Shown here piece after piece: positions 35,383 to 44,267 of a DNA stretch of 51,122 nucleotides. How positions within the stretch are numbered: the first letter of the stretch is position 1; each line of letters begins with the position of its first letter. This stretch comes from JBMDXK01 sp048594375 (lineage in GTDB: Bacteria; Pseudomonadota; Alphaproteobacteria; Rhizobiales; Methylopilaceae): the NCBI GenBank assembly GCA_048594375.1, contig JBMDXK010000039.1, forward strand, positions 1-51,122, written 5' to 3'. A model generated the notes under the pieces. It saw only the letters and a program-made list of their open reading frames with translations, was not told the origin of the DNA and did not search any database. A program made the position numbers and the translations under genes.

Positions 35383-35890
35383 TCTTGTTTGTGCATCACT
35401 GCTTGCCATGGCGCTGCTGCAACCGGCGTCCGCTTCAGAAGCTGCTTTGCAAAACGTTCCCGATGCGCGTGTCGTGGGCGACGGCATCCTGACCTATACA
35501 TTTCTCGATGTTTACAAAGCAACGCTTTATGCGCCATCCGGGCAATGGAGCTTTCAGAAACCTTTTGCGCTTTCCATCCGCTATTTACGCAGCCTTAATG
35601 GAGCAGCAATCGCTGACCGTTCGGTTCAGGAAATGCGTGCTCAGGGCTTTAAAAACGAAGTGCTGCTTGCCACATGGCATTCCCAGATGAAAGCTATCTT
35701 TCCGAATGTACAAAACGGAACAGTGCTATCGGGCGTTTACATCCCCGGACAAGAAACTGTGTTTTACCGTGACAATACTAAAATCGGCGCAATCAAGGGC
35801 GATGCATTTGGCCAACGTTTCTTTGGTATATGGCTGAACGCCAACACATCACAACCTGCCTTGCGCCAGCAATTGTTGGGTAACAAATGA
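35372..35890 (+). CDS. Exported chalcone-isomerase-like protein
   Basis: 172 residues from the ATG at 35372, with GGAG 8-11 bases upstream. A signal peptide (MLRNLVCASLLAMALLQPAS, cleaved near SAS-EA) places it in the periplasm. The body resembles the chalcone-isomerase fold: YTFLDVYKATLYAP, FALSIRYLRSLNGAAIADRS, and a GDAFGQRFFGIWLN end motif. Such proteins in bacteria and fungi bind fatty acids, which fits the lipid-modifying neighbours. It overlaps the methyltransferase gene by 11 bases and the transporter gene by ATGA. Confidence 0.78.
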   Translation: MLRNLVCASLLAMALLQPASASEAALQNVPDARVVGDGILTYTFLDVYKATLYAPSGQWSFQKPFALSIRYLRSLNGAAIADRSVQEMRAQGFKNEVLLATWHSQMKAIFPNVQNGTVLSGVYIPGQETVFYRDNTKIGAIKGDAFGQRFFGIWLNANTSQPALRQQLLGNK

Positions 35891-37209
35891 ACACCAGACC
35901 CGTCACACGCACGACGCTGGTTCACTATGGCGTAATCGGCGTTCCAATGGCTTTTGCGGGTTTCCCGTTGTATGTATTGGCGCCCGATTTTTATGCCACG
36001 CAGTATGGTCTTTCTTTAGGGCTTCTGGGCGTGATGCTGCTGGTCATTCGTTTGTGGGATGCGGTACAGGATCCTTTCATTGGTCGGCTTGCAGATCTTA
36101 CCGCAGGGCGTGCTTTGCCTTTTGTGGCTGCGGCAATGTTCTGGTTATGCCTCTCCATTGCGCTGCTGTTCAACACTGTAGTGTTTTCTCCGGTGATCTG
36201 GTTTGGCCTTTGTATGTTTCTGGCTGTTACAGCCTACAGCATTGTTGCCATTACCCTTGGCACACAAGCCACCTTGTGGACAGACAACATAACAGACCAG
36301 ATACGCATTGCTTCTTCCCGCGAAGCCTTTGGTCTTTTGGGTTTGGTGATTGCGGTTTCAACCCCACCGCTGCTGCAAAAAATTGTTTCCCCCGATCAGG
36401 TTTATCTCTGGTATAGCGCCATTCTGGTTGTTCTGGCTGGCTTGGGTGTGTTGCTTTTCGCTCACATTGCGCGGGTTAAACCGTCAGGAATTGCCTCCGT
36501 CACAAAACAGTCGCTGTACGCTGCCATACGGTCTTTGCCATCCCCTTCCGTCAAGCTGCTGGTGATTTATAGTGTCAGTATGCTGGCTTCCAGTATTCCC
36601 GTTGTGCTGGTGATTTTCTTTGTGCGCGATCTGCTGGGTGCAGCTGATTTGTTAGGTGTTTTTCTCTTGTTGTATTTCATGTCCGGTATTGCCGGTATGC
36701 CGTTATGGAAACGACTTGGGGAACGCTACGGCGCATACATCGCGTGGGCGACAGCACATATTCTGGCGGTCATCGGCTTTGTGGGCGCATTCTTTCTGGC
36801 CGAAGGCGCCATTCTTGCTTATGCTTTGGTGTGCGTTTTATCCGGGCTGGCTCTGGGAGCGGATCTCACCCTGCCACCCGCTCTTTTATCCCACCATATC
36901 CATCAGCACAAAAAACAAAATCTGTCTGGCACATATTACGCCCTTCTTGCGTTTATTACCAAAGCCTGCTTGGCGCTGGCGTCCGTTATAGCTCTGCCCT
37001 ATCTGGATTATGCCGGTTTCATACCGCAACGCGCCAATGACCCGGAGGCATTGCAGGCTCTTGCAGTGGCTTATGCGGTTATACCATGTGCGTTTAAAGC
37101 TTTCGCCGCGGCATTGCTTTACTGGTTCTTTATTGCCCCATCTTCAGGAGAAAAGCGTGAAAGCATTCAAAATCATAGCCATTCTAGGAGCACTTATCAT
37201 GTTGAGTAG
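35887..37209 (+). CDS. MFS transporter (GPH/sugar-cation symporter-like)
   Basis: 440 residues with about 12 hydrophobic helices. The N-terminal half has LLVIRLWDAVQDPFIGRLAD, the conserved loop of the glycoside-pentoside-hexuronide symporter group, and TLGTQATLWTDN. Homologues of this type sit in the photo-oxidative-stress lipid operons of alphaproteobacteria; the cargo may be a lipid or lysolipid rather than a sugar (inferred). The start overlaps the preceding stop as ATGA, and the last 53 bases overlap the following lipoprotein gene. Confidence 0.82.
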   Translation: MNTRPVTRTTLVHYGVIGVPMAFAGFPLYVLAPDFYATQYGLSLGLLGVMLLVIRLWDAVQDPFIGRLADLTAGRALPFVAAAMFWLCLSIALLFNTVVFSPVIWFGLCMFLAVTAYSIVAITLGTQATLWTDNITDQIRIASSREAFGLLGLVIAVSTPPLLQKIVSPDQVYLWYSAILVVLAGLGVLLFAHIARVKPSGIASVTKQSLYAAIRSLPSPSVKLLVIYSVSMLASSIPVVLVIFFVRDLLGAADLLGVFLLLYFMSGIAGMPLWKRLGERYGAYIAWATAHILAVIGFVGAFFLAEGAILAYALVCVLSGLALGADLTLPPALLSHHIHQHKKQNLSGTYYALLAFITKACLALASVIALPYLDYAGFIPQRANDPEALQALAVAYAVIPCAFKAFAAALLYWFFIAPSSGEKRESIQNHSHSRSTYHVE

Positions 37210-37693
37210 CTGTACAGGCAACACAATTGATTATTACAAAGACACCACTCCAAAAGCCGATGTGCGTGCTTATTTCAGTGGTCCCATAAAAGCATGGGGT
37301 ATTGTTCAGGATTGGCGTGGCCGTGTGGTACGCCGGTTTGATATTGATCTCATAGGGGAATGGAACGGTGATGTGGGAACGTTGACCGAACACTTTCAAT
37401 ATGATGACGGCGAAACCCAAAAACGTGTGTGGACCATTACCAAGCTGACGGACGGCACTTATGAAGGTACGGCCTCCGATATTATTGGCAAAGCGAAAGG
37501 CAATGCCCAGGGCAGTGCTGTGCGCTGGAACTATGTTATGGATCTTCCGGTTGACAATACGACTTATCGTTTGCGTTTTGATGACTGGATGTGGGTGATG
37601 AACGATGATGTGCTCATCAACCGTTCGTATCTTAAAAAATTCGGTGTGACGGTTGCCGAACTCACCATCTTCATGCAGAAGCAAAAACCATGA
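37157..37693 (+). CDS. DUF3833 lipoprotein
   Basis: 178 residues from a GTG at 37157 with AGGAG 7-11 bases upstream. This start lies 53 bases inside the MFS gene in another frame, and gives a lipoprotein signal peptide with lipobox LSSC, so Cys19 is lipidated. The mature part matches DUF3833: DYYKDTTPKADVRAYFSGPI, GWGIVQDWRGRVVRRF-like (here AWGIVQDWRGRVVRRF), EHFQYDDGETQKRVW and LPVDNTTYRLRFDDWMWVM. Function not established. It overlaps the SDR gene by ATGA. Confidence 0.82.
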   Translation: MKAFKIIAILGALIMLSSCTGNTIDYYKDTTPKADVRAYFSGPIKAWGIVQDWRGRVVRRFDIDLIGEWNGDVGTLTEHFQYDDGETQKRVWTITKLTDGTYEGTASDIIGKAKGNAQGSAVRWNYVMDLPVDNTTYRLRFDDWMWVMNDDVLINRSYLKKFGVTVAELTIFMQKQKP

Positions 37694-38451
37694 GCCACCG
37701 CAATTATGAAGGCCAAGTTGTCTGGATTATCGGCGCAAGCACTGGGATTGGTCTTGCTCTTGCGCGGGAGCTTTCCGCGCAAGGAGCCATCCTTGCGCTT
37801 TCGTCGCGGAACGCCGCTGCGCTTGAAAAAATTACCGCAGAGCTTGGCTCACACCACAAACCTTTCGCATTGGATATCACCGATGCGGAAGCCACCGGGC
37901 GTACAGCGCAAGCTATTCGGGCTGCTCTGGGCAACATCAATCGGGTAATCTATCTTGCCGCAGGCTATGAACCGATGAAAACCGATGCGCTTGATCTTGC
38001 GGAGACCAAAGCGATTGTTGATGTCAATCTCATGGGTGCATTCAATCTCATACATGCGGTTTTACCCCTATTCAAAGCGCAGGCATCAAAAGCACAACTG
38101 GCGCTGTGCGGCAGCGTTGCGGGGTATGTTGGTCTTTCCGAAGGACAGCCCTACAGCGCTACAAAAGCTGCTATTATCAACCTTGCTGAGAGCCTGTATG
38201 CTGAACACAACGGCTCTCTTGACATTAAACTTATCAGCCCCGGATTTGTGCGCACCGGCCTGACCGATAAAAACGATTTTGCCATGCCGATGATGATTGA
38301 ACCGGAGCAAGCGGCTAAAGATATTGCTCACGGTTTGCTTACGCGCCGTTTTGAAATCCATTTCCCGAAAAAATTCACATTTCTTATCAAGGTTCTGCGT
38401 TTGCTGCCCTATGGTATAGCGTTGCAGCTGACACAGAAAATCAAGAAATAA
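37690..38451 (+). CDS. Short-chain dehydrogenase/reductase
   Basis: 253 residues of the classical SDR family. The cofactor-binding motif is GASTGIGLALA near residue 13, with SSRN after strand 2, and the active site is Ser in CGSVAGYVG plus YSATK (Tyr and Lys). It reduces or oxidises an alcohol or ketone with NAD(P)H; in this operon the substrate is probably a lipid intermediate. The tail (LRLLPYGIALQLTQKIKK) is basic and hydrophobic and may touch the membrane. It starts with an ATGA overlap. Confidence 0.85.
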   Translation: MSHRNYEGQVVWIIGASTGIGLALARELSAQGAILALSSRNAAALEKITAELGSHHKPFALDITDAEATGRTAQAIRAALGNINRVIYLAAGYEPMKTDALDLAETKAIVDVNLMGAFNLIHAVLPLFKAQASKAQLALCGSVAGYVGLSEGQPYSATKAAIINLAESLYAEHNGSLDIKLISPGFVRTGLTDKNDFAMPMMIEPEQAAKDIAHGLLTRRFEIHFPKKFTFLIKVLRLLPYGIALQLTQKIKK

Positions 38452-38534
38452 CAGTAAAACACCGTGAAAATTTTTACATGTTATGCGTATGGCATTGTGA
38501 AAAGTAACAGCGGCAGAGAAAGCGCTTTTTATTC

Positions 38535-40070
38535 ATGACAACACTGCGCCTTGTGCTGGGCGATCAACTTTCAGAAACCTTATCCAGTCTGGAAGATCGG
38601 GCGCCCAATGATGTTATTTTAATGTGCGAGGTGATGGAAGAGGCCACCTGTGTTGAGCATCATCCTAAAAAGATAGCGTTTTTGTTTTCGGCCATGCGGC
38701 ACTTTGCTCAGGAGTTGAGAGCAAAAGGGCTTACCGTGATTTATGTCACGCTGGATGCCCCTGACAACACAGGGAGTTTCGAGGGCGAAGTCACGCGCGC
38801 TTTGGCCAGCACCAAGGCAACCCGGCTGGTTGTCACCGAGCCGGGAGAATACAGACTGCTGGAGATTTTCAAGACATGGGAAGAAAAATTCAAAATTCCT
38901 GTCATGATAAAGCCTGACACCCGCTTTTTGTGCAGCATTCCAGCATTCAAAAAATGGGCGAGCCAGCGCACGCAATTGCGGATGGAGTATTTTTATCGCG
39001 AGATGCGGAAAAAGCACGCTCTTTTAATGCAGCGCGATGGCAATCCCGTTGGTGGGAAATGGAATTTTGATAAGGAAAACCGTAAAGCACCACCCTCTGG
39101 TCTGTTTTCACCCAAGCGCATCAGCCATGCCAAAGATGCCATTACCAAGGATGTACTCGCTTTGGTGAAAACACATTTTTCGCATCATTTCGGTACACTG
39201 GAGCCGTTTCATTATGCCGTTACCCGTGAGCAGGCACTGAAAGAACTTGAGCACTTCATTGAAAAATTATTACCATCTTTTGGGGACTATCAGGATTGCA
39301 TGGTTGCGGATGAGCCCTACCTTTACCATTCTCTTATTTCTTCTTATGTGAATGCCGGATTGTTGCTTCCGCTCGAAATATGCAGGTGGGTTGAAAGAGC
39401 GTATTATGAAGGCAAGGCTCCCCTGAATGCAGCAGAGGGTTTTATCCGCCAGATTTTAGGATGGCGCGAATATGTGCGCGGCATTTATTGGCTGTACATG
39501 CCGGAATACGGGGAACGGAATGCGCTTCAGGCCACAGAGCCTTTGCCTGCGTTCTATTGGACGGCCAAAACAAAAATGACCTGTATGCGCGAAGCCATAC
39601 GGCAAACGCGGGATCATGCTTACTCGCATCATATTCAGCGGTTGATGGTGACGGGTAACTTTGCCCTGCTGGCCGGGCTTGATGTCAAGCAAGTACAAAA
39701 ATGGTATCTGGAGGTGTATAGCGATGCCTATGAATGGGTTGAAATGCCCAACACGCTCGGCATGGCGCTGTTCGGGGATGGTGGCCTTATGGGCAGCAAG
39801 CCCTATGCTGCCAGTGGGAAATATATCAACAAGATGAGCAATTTCTGCAAAAAATGCGCCTATGACCCTAATGAAACAACAGGCGATACAGCTTGCCCCT
39901 TTAATGCACTTTACTGGGATTTTATGGCACGCCACAAGCCACAGCTACAATCCAACCACCGGCTATCGTATATCTACAGCACATGGGAAAAGTTTTCTTC
40001 CGCGCGCAAAGAGGCGATCCATAATCAGGCAAAATCCACCTTTGAAGCGTTGCGCAGCAACACTCTCTAA
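38535..40070 (+). CDS. phrB: Iron-sulfur bacterial cryptochrome/(6-4) photolyase, PhrB type
   Basis: 511 residues. The N-terminal Rossmann domain (LRLVLGDQLSETLSSLE) and the FAD-binding helical domain (MVTGNFALLAGLDVKQVQKWY, DAYEWVEMPNTLGMALFGDGG) match the FeS-BCP family. Four cysteines, Cys350, Cys438, Cys441 and Cys454, fall at the positions that bind the [4Fe-4S] cluster in Agrobacterium PhrB. These enzymes repair (6-4) photoproducts in light and carry a lumazine antenna. It is 83 bases after the SDR gene; AAAGCGCTTT just before the start may hide the ribosome site. Its place next to lipid-modifying genes fits a light and singlet-oxygen response. Confidence 0.9.
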   Translation: MTTLRLVLGDQLSETLSSLEDRAPNDVILMCEVMEEATCVEHHPKKIAFLFSAMRHFAQELRAKGLTVIYVTLDAPDNTGSFEGEVTRALASTKATRLVVTEPGEYRLLEIFKTWEEKFKIPVMIKPDTRFLCSIPAFKKWASQRTQLRMEYFYREMRKKHALLMQRDGNPVGGKWNFDKENRKAPPSGLFSPKRISHAKDAITKDVLALVKTHFSHHFGTLEPFHYAVTREQALKELEHFIEKLLPSFGDYQDCMVADEPYLYHSLISSYVNAGLLLPLEICRWVERAYYEGKAPLNAAEGFIRQILGWREYVRGIYWLYMPEYGERNALQATEPLPAFYWTAKTKMTCMREAIRQTRDHAYSHHIQRLMVTGNFALLAGLDVKQVQKWYLEVYSDAYEWVEMPNTLGMALFGDGGLMGSKPYAASGKYINKMSNFCKKCAYDPNETTGDTACPFNALYWDFMARHKPQLQSNHRLSYIYSTWEKFSSARKEAIHNQAKSTFEALRSNTL

Positions 40071-40310
40071 ACGTTCCTTTATTGTGTATGTAGCAGTTTA
40101 GATTGATAAACATATACACAAGCAAGATAAAAAAATGAAAAATTGACAGTCAATATAGATTTTAAGCAGATTTCTTAATCATTGAAAAAATGATTATTAG
40201 GCTGGAAAAATACACTTTCTTGCTATTTCCAATATGGAATAAATATATTTATTTGAGAAGTAAACTATGCACTGCATAACGAGATTTTTACTCCGTTTAA
40301 ATTCTACGCC
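40071..40310. other. Convergent intergenic region, no gene seen
   Basis: 240 AT-rich bases between the photolyase gene and the membrane-anchored protein gene. AATCATT (40177-40183) and AATGATT (40189-40195) make an AT-rich 7-bp stem, and TATGCA-C-TGCATA (40266-40278) is a perfect palindrome 32 bases past the minus-strand gene. Neither is a clear terminator. Confidence 0.4.
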
Positions 40311-41645
40311 TTACTGTACTGTAGAGCGAGCGGCGGCCTCTTTCCATGCAGTAATCGCTTCCTGAAATGCTTTTTCTCCAGGAATACCTTTTTCAATTGT
40401 AAGAACAGCGCGCCGCCCATTGTCATATTGAATAGGCAAATCCATCCAAGAACGGTTTGCTAACAAATCCAGATTTGCAGCCTGCTTATCCGGCGCATTA
40501 GAAAGACCAATCAAGAAAAAGTCTTTTGTGACACGCACAGAAAGCCCATCCAGCACAGTACCACGCGCATCTTCGCTTTCTTTAAAGAGAAGACCCGGAA
40601 CACTGGCAATCCCCTCATTATTAAAATCAGGCGGCAGTACAAACTGAATTTCTAGCGTATGGCTGGCAGGCAATGTTGCATCTGTATTTCTTTTAATCAG
40701 CAAAATAACCTGCATTTTACGATCAGCAATAGCAATATCAGCACGCAATTGGGTTTCGGCAGGCTGCCCCGCTACGCTCGCAGGAATTTGCTCTGTACGC
40801 CAAACCACATTAGCAGGGCTGGCAACACCATTTTCATTATTGGGTGTTTCTTCATAAAGCATGGCCCGCTGTGACACAGCAGGATTTTCACCCAATGGCG
40901 GTGGCTCGATAATGGCCGATGTTGGATTGGATGAAATAACAGACTGACCTGTATTCTGAACCGCATTTTCTCCTTCAGAGGTAACCCGTCCCTCATTTTT
41001 TATGACGGGCTGTTGCTCATTCGACAACTCTATTTCTTTTGAGTTAAACCAACCGCCAATATCATCCCGAAGAGTGTAAATGCCGTAGCCTCCGGCAACC
41101 AGCAAAGCAATAACCGAAATTGCTGCCAAAGGTGCAAAACGAACCCGCATAGGAATATGCCGTGCATTGTATTTGCGCACCGGACGGGAACGTTTTTGTG
41201 TATTGCCGCCACGGGACGATGGCGAGGGTGACACGCCCACAGACTGCCGACTTTGCAATTCTTGGTGAATTGTAGGCTCAGGAGGCGGTTCAAGCGCTTC
41301 TGTAGGGATCTGCGCAGCGGAGGGGGCAGCGTAGTGCTGCGAAGGTGCCGCCGATGTAACCTGAGGCCGTTGGGCATATACAGGCGTATCTGCTGTGCGT
41401 GGCAAATAAGGCTGGGCAGGGGCTGGCGCTTCCTTGCCGCGCGCCTCCGCCTCAACACGGCGAATGGCGTCTTCCAAAGCTAACCGCTCACGGGTAATTT
41501 CGGGTTCAGAAAGCGGGGGCGTAATCCCTCTGAGCTGTCGAACAAGCGCAACGCGTGCGCGCTCATAAACCTGCCGACGTTGCTCAGGGGTATTATGCTC
41601 AAGAGCTTCAGCGGCTCGGGATAAAAGAGGATAATAATCAGCCAT
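40311..41645 (-). CDS. Membrane-anchored protein of unknown function (conserved in Hyphomicrobiales)
   Basis: 444 residues. The first 65 residues (MADYYPLLSRAAEALEHNT, then LVRQLRG, ERLALEDAIRRVEAEA) are a helical, conserved cytoplasmic segment typical of a rhizobial protein family. A Pro-rich linker (70-165) leads to one transmembrane helix (about 170-191) and a periplasmic domain of 250 residues ending in a beta-rich fold (LPASHTLEIQFVLPPDF, RAVLTIEKG). No enzyme motif is visible. Its own promoter must lie in the 206 bases upstream; a TTAT-N7-TTAAC word at 41788-41803 is one base from a CtrA site. Confidence 0.72.
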   Translation of the reverse strand: MADYYPLLSRAAEALEHNTPEQRRQVYERARVALVRQLRGITPPLSEPEITRERLALEDAIRRVEAEARGKEAPAPAQPYLPRTADTPVYAQRPQVTSAAPSQHYAAPSAAQIPTEALEPPPEPTIHQELQSRQSVGVSPSPSSRGGNTQKRSRPVRKYNARHIPMRVRFAPLAAISVIALLVAGGYGIYTLRDDIGGWFNSKEIELSNEQQPVIKNEGRVTSEGENAVQNTGQSVISSNPTSAIIEPPPLGENPAVSQRAMLYEETPNNENGVASPANVVWRTEQIPASVAGQPAETQLRADIAIADRKMQVILLIKRNTDATLPASHTLEIQFVLPPDFNNEGIASVPGLLFKESEDARGTVLDGLSVRVTKDFFLIGLSNAPDKQAANLDLLANRSWMDLPIQYDNGRRAVLTIEKGIPGEKAFQEAITAWKEAAARSTVQ

Positions 41646-41851
41646 GGTGCTTTTCTGGTTGTAAGCAGGAAAGAATGGTTTTTGTTAGCGGATAAAATCT
41701 GTAACTGTCTTTGGAACATAAAAATCCTTCAAAAGCTATGCAACTTTATATGTGAACGCCTAAACTTCAAACATAAAAGCCGATAACTTATAAGAATTTT
41801 AACGCACGTCATCTACTACCCGTTCCACTAAAGAACAAGGCAGCATCCGAA

Positions 41852-43147
41852 TCAATCCTGAAAAGGATCATGCACCAGAATAGTATCATCTCTTTCGGGG
41901 CTGGTGGAAAGCATTGCAACCGGACATCCAATCAATTCTTCAATGCGGCGCACATATTTAACCGCTTCCGCAGGCAATTCAGCCCATGAACGCGCGCCTG
42001 ACGTGGTGCCTTTCCAGCCTTGCATACTTTCATAGATGGGCTTCAAGCGCGCCTGAGCCTGCTGTTCGGCTGGAAAACGCTCAATGCGTTTGCCATTCAG
42101 TTCATAAGCCACGCAGATCTTGATTTCTTCAAGACCATCAAGAATATCAAGTTTTGTAAGCGCAATCCCATCAATCCCGTTAGCACAAACAGATTGACGC
42201 ACAGTCACAGCGTCAAACCATCCACAACGGCGCGCGCGTCCTGTAACTGTACCAAATTCACGTCCACGCTCACCAATTCCGCGACCAACGTCGTCAAACA
42301 GCTCGCTAGGAAAAGGCCCTTCCCCCACGCGGGTTGTGTAAGCTTTCGCAATCCCAAGGACATAACCAATCGCCCGAGGACCTACACCAGCACCAATCCC
42401 CGCAGCACCGGCAACAGTATTGGAAGATGTTACAAATGGGTAAGTCCCATGGTCGATATCCAGCAGCGAACCTTGCGCACCTTCAAACAAAATACGCTTG
42501 CCTTGACGGCGAATACCATCAAGCAAGCTCCAGACTGCATCCATAAAGGGAAGAACTTTTGGCGCAACATCCGCCAATTCTTTGTACACAGCATCCTTGC
42601 TAATTTCAGCAATACCAAATCCACGGCGCAGCGCATTGTGATGCGCAAGCAGACGTTCAATTTTGGCTGGCAAAGTAGCTAAGTCAGCAAGATCCATCAT
42701 ACGGATAGCGCGACGGCCTACCTTATCTTCATAAGCCGGACCAATGCCACGTTTGGTTGTTCCGATTTTGCTCCCCTCAGGAGCAGAAGCTTCGCGCAAA
42801 GCATCCAGTTCTTGATGCAAAGAAAGAATCAACGGTGTATTCTCAGCAACACGCAGGTTATCACGGCTAATGACCACACCCTGCCCTTGCAAGCGCTCGA
42901 TTTCGGTCACAAGAGCGCGCGGATCAACAACAACGCCGTTACCAATAACAGAAAGCTTATTGGGGCGCACAACACCCGATGGCAAAAGGGAAAGTTTGTA
43001 AGTTACCCCATCAATAACAAGGGTGTGGCCTGCATTGTGGCCACCTTGAAAACGCACAACCACTTCGGCGCGATCAGACAACCAGTCAACAATTTTACCT
43101 TTGCCCTCGTCACCCCATTGGGCACCGACAACCACCACATTTGCCAT
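41852..43147 (-). CDS. purA: Adenylosuccinate synthetase PurA
   Basis: 431 residues from the ATG at 43147, the usual family length; a longer frame to 43216 is rejected. PurA joins IMP and aspartate using GTP, the first committed step to AMP. The active-site Asp13 (QWGDEGKGK) and His41 (GGHNAGHT) are in place, followed by GTTKRGIGPAYEDK, LFEGAQGSLLDIDHGTYPFV and the GTP-base motif TKLDILDG. All expected segments are intact. Confidence 0.96.
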   Translation of the reverse strand: MANVVVVGAQWGDEGKGKIVDWLSDRAEVVVRFQGGHNAGHTLVIDGVTYKLSLLPSGVVRPNKLSVIGNGVVVDPRALVTEIERLQGQGVVISRDNLRVAENTPLILSLHQELDALREASAPEGSKIGTTKRGIGPAYEDKVGRRAIRMMDLADLATLPAKIERLLAHHNALRRGFGIAEISKDAVYKELADVAPKVLPFMDAVWSLLDGIRRQGKRILFEGAQGSLLDIDHGTYPFVTSSNTVAGAAGIGAGVGPRAIGYVLGIAKAYTTRVGEGPFPSELFDDVGRGIGERGREFGTVTGRARRCGWFDAVTVRQSVCANGIDGIALTKLDILDGLEEIKICVAYELNGKRIERFPAEQQAQARLKPIYESMQGWKGTTSGARSWAELPAEAVKYVRRIEELIGCPVAMLSTSPERDDTILVHDPFQD

Positions 43148-43281
43148 GAAGAAATTTCCCTGACCTATCCCGATACAATACCGCACCGGCATAAAAAGAA
43201 TAATACTCTCACACAACCGTCCGTCGCCAAGGCAACTTTATGTTTTGGGAGCAGAACACATAAGCAGGGAACGATTCCATT

Positions 43282-43320
43282 AGGCCGTACCTTGCGCCTT
43301 AGCGGTAAAGGATACGGCCT
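43282..43320. other. Strong interrupted hairpin between the amidotransferase gene and purA
   Basis: AGGCCGTACCTT (43282-43293) pairs with AAGG-A-TACGGCCT (43308-43320), giving a 12-bp stem with one bulged A and a 14-base loop. On the minus strand it starts 14 bases after the amidotransferase stop and lies 135 bases before purA. No T-run follows, so it is either a Rho-assisted 3' end or part of the purA leader. Confidence 0.5.
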
Positions 43321-43334
43321 CACTTTTCAAGCAT

Positions 43335-44180
43335 TCATTGTGTTTTTTGCGCAATGAATGGCAAAACCTGATACTGAAGCCAGTTAGCCAATTCAACACG
43401 CCGCAGAAAAGGATCCAGCAGATCCCGTTCCACACCGTAACGCCAAGCCAAATCAACATGGCCAGACTGGTCTAGTGAGCGAAAATGCGCAACATATTCT
43501 TCTAAATCCTCAGCATGATGGAAAAACCCTTCTTCTACCAAGCCTTCCTCAAGACGCTGAATAATACAAGCCAATTCATCAAACGTAAATTCGGGATGGT
43601 ATTGCACGCCCCAGAAAACGCCCTTACCAAAGCGGATTTCTGCAGCTTGCACCGGGGTGTTCTCGTTACCGGCCAGCACAGTCATACCGGGTGGAATATC
43701 ATTCACATAATCCGAATGGGTGGCCAGAGCGTCAAAAACATGCCCGCGTCCGGTCAAGAACAAATGCCCTACACCCGCAGCCGTGCGCTCTATCCGGCGA
43801 GCAATGCCGACTTCACGACCATGCGGATTTTTACAAACCGTCCCGCCAGCAGCAACCGTTGCAACCTGCAACCCCCAGCATGAGCCTAGAAAAGGTAATC
43901 CCACTTCAAATATTCTTTTTGCCATTTCAATCTGGCGTACTGATGGAGGATCCATATACTCAATATTAAGCGCCGAACCCGTGATGACAGCGCCATCATA
44001 ATCTTCCAACGGACGCGGCAATGCCGGCTCACCATCCGCAGGATAAACAATATCAAATTCCAACCCATGTCTCAGCATGGCAAGCACATCACAATAATGC
44101 TGTGAAGGCTCTTTTCCTGAAGCTTTGGCATATTTCGCCCGCGCTTCCGCAGTATTGCCCTCAATCATTAAAATGCGCAT
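43335..44180 (-). CDS. Class I glutamine amidotransferase (GMP synthase-like)
   Basis: 281 residues from the ATG at 44180; a TTG 24 bases upstream in frame is rejected. The triad is visible: nucleophile Cys in LGSCWGLQVA, His in VQYHPEFTFDE and the following Glu. The oxyanion segment GAVITGSALNIEYMD is also typical. It is not the GuaA or CarA subunit: no synthase domain follows and it carries a C-terminal extension of about 60 residues (EEYVAHFRSLDQSGHVDLAWRY). It may be a gamma-glutamyl hydrolase-like or stand-alone amidotransferase. The serA terminator stem ends about 28 bases upstream, so it needs its own promoter or read-through. Confidence 0.8.
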   Translation of the reverse strand: MRILMIEGNTAEARAKYAKASGKEPSQHYCDVLAMLRHGLEFDIVYPADGEPALPRPLEDYDGAVITGSALNIEYMDPPSVRQIEMAKRIFEVGLPFLGSCWGLQVATVAAGGTVCKNPHGREVGIARRIERTAAGVGHLFLTGRGHVFDALATHSDYVNDIPPGMTVLAGNENTPVQAAEIRFGKGVFWGVQYHPEFTFDELACIIQRLEEGLVEEGFFHHAEDLEEYVAHFRSLDQSGHVDLAWRYGVERDLLDPFLRRVELANWLQYQVLPFIAQKTQ

Positions 44181-44203
44181 TGTTAAAACTGCCTTTTCTT
44201 GCA

Positions 44204-44234
44204 ATAAAACCGTCCGGTAAAATACCGAACGGTT
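44204..44234 (-). terminator. Intrinsic terminator after serA
   Basis: Minus strand: AACCGTTCGGT (44234-44224), a 5-base loop, then ACCGGACGGTT (44218-44208), an 11-bp stem with one T-G pair, followed by TTATT. It begins 34 bases after the serA stop. Confidence 0.8.
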
Positions 44235-44267
44235 TGTATAATCTATAAATATGACCTTAAAATGAGT

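Noticed and set aside
42020..42682. Open frame of 220 codons antisense to purA
   Set aside because: Shadow frame with no start signal and low-complexity Thr/Asn/His content.
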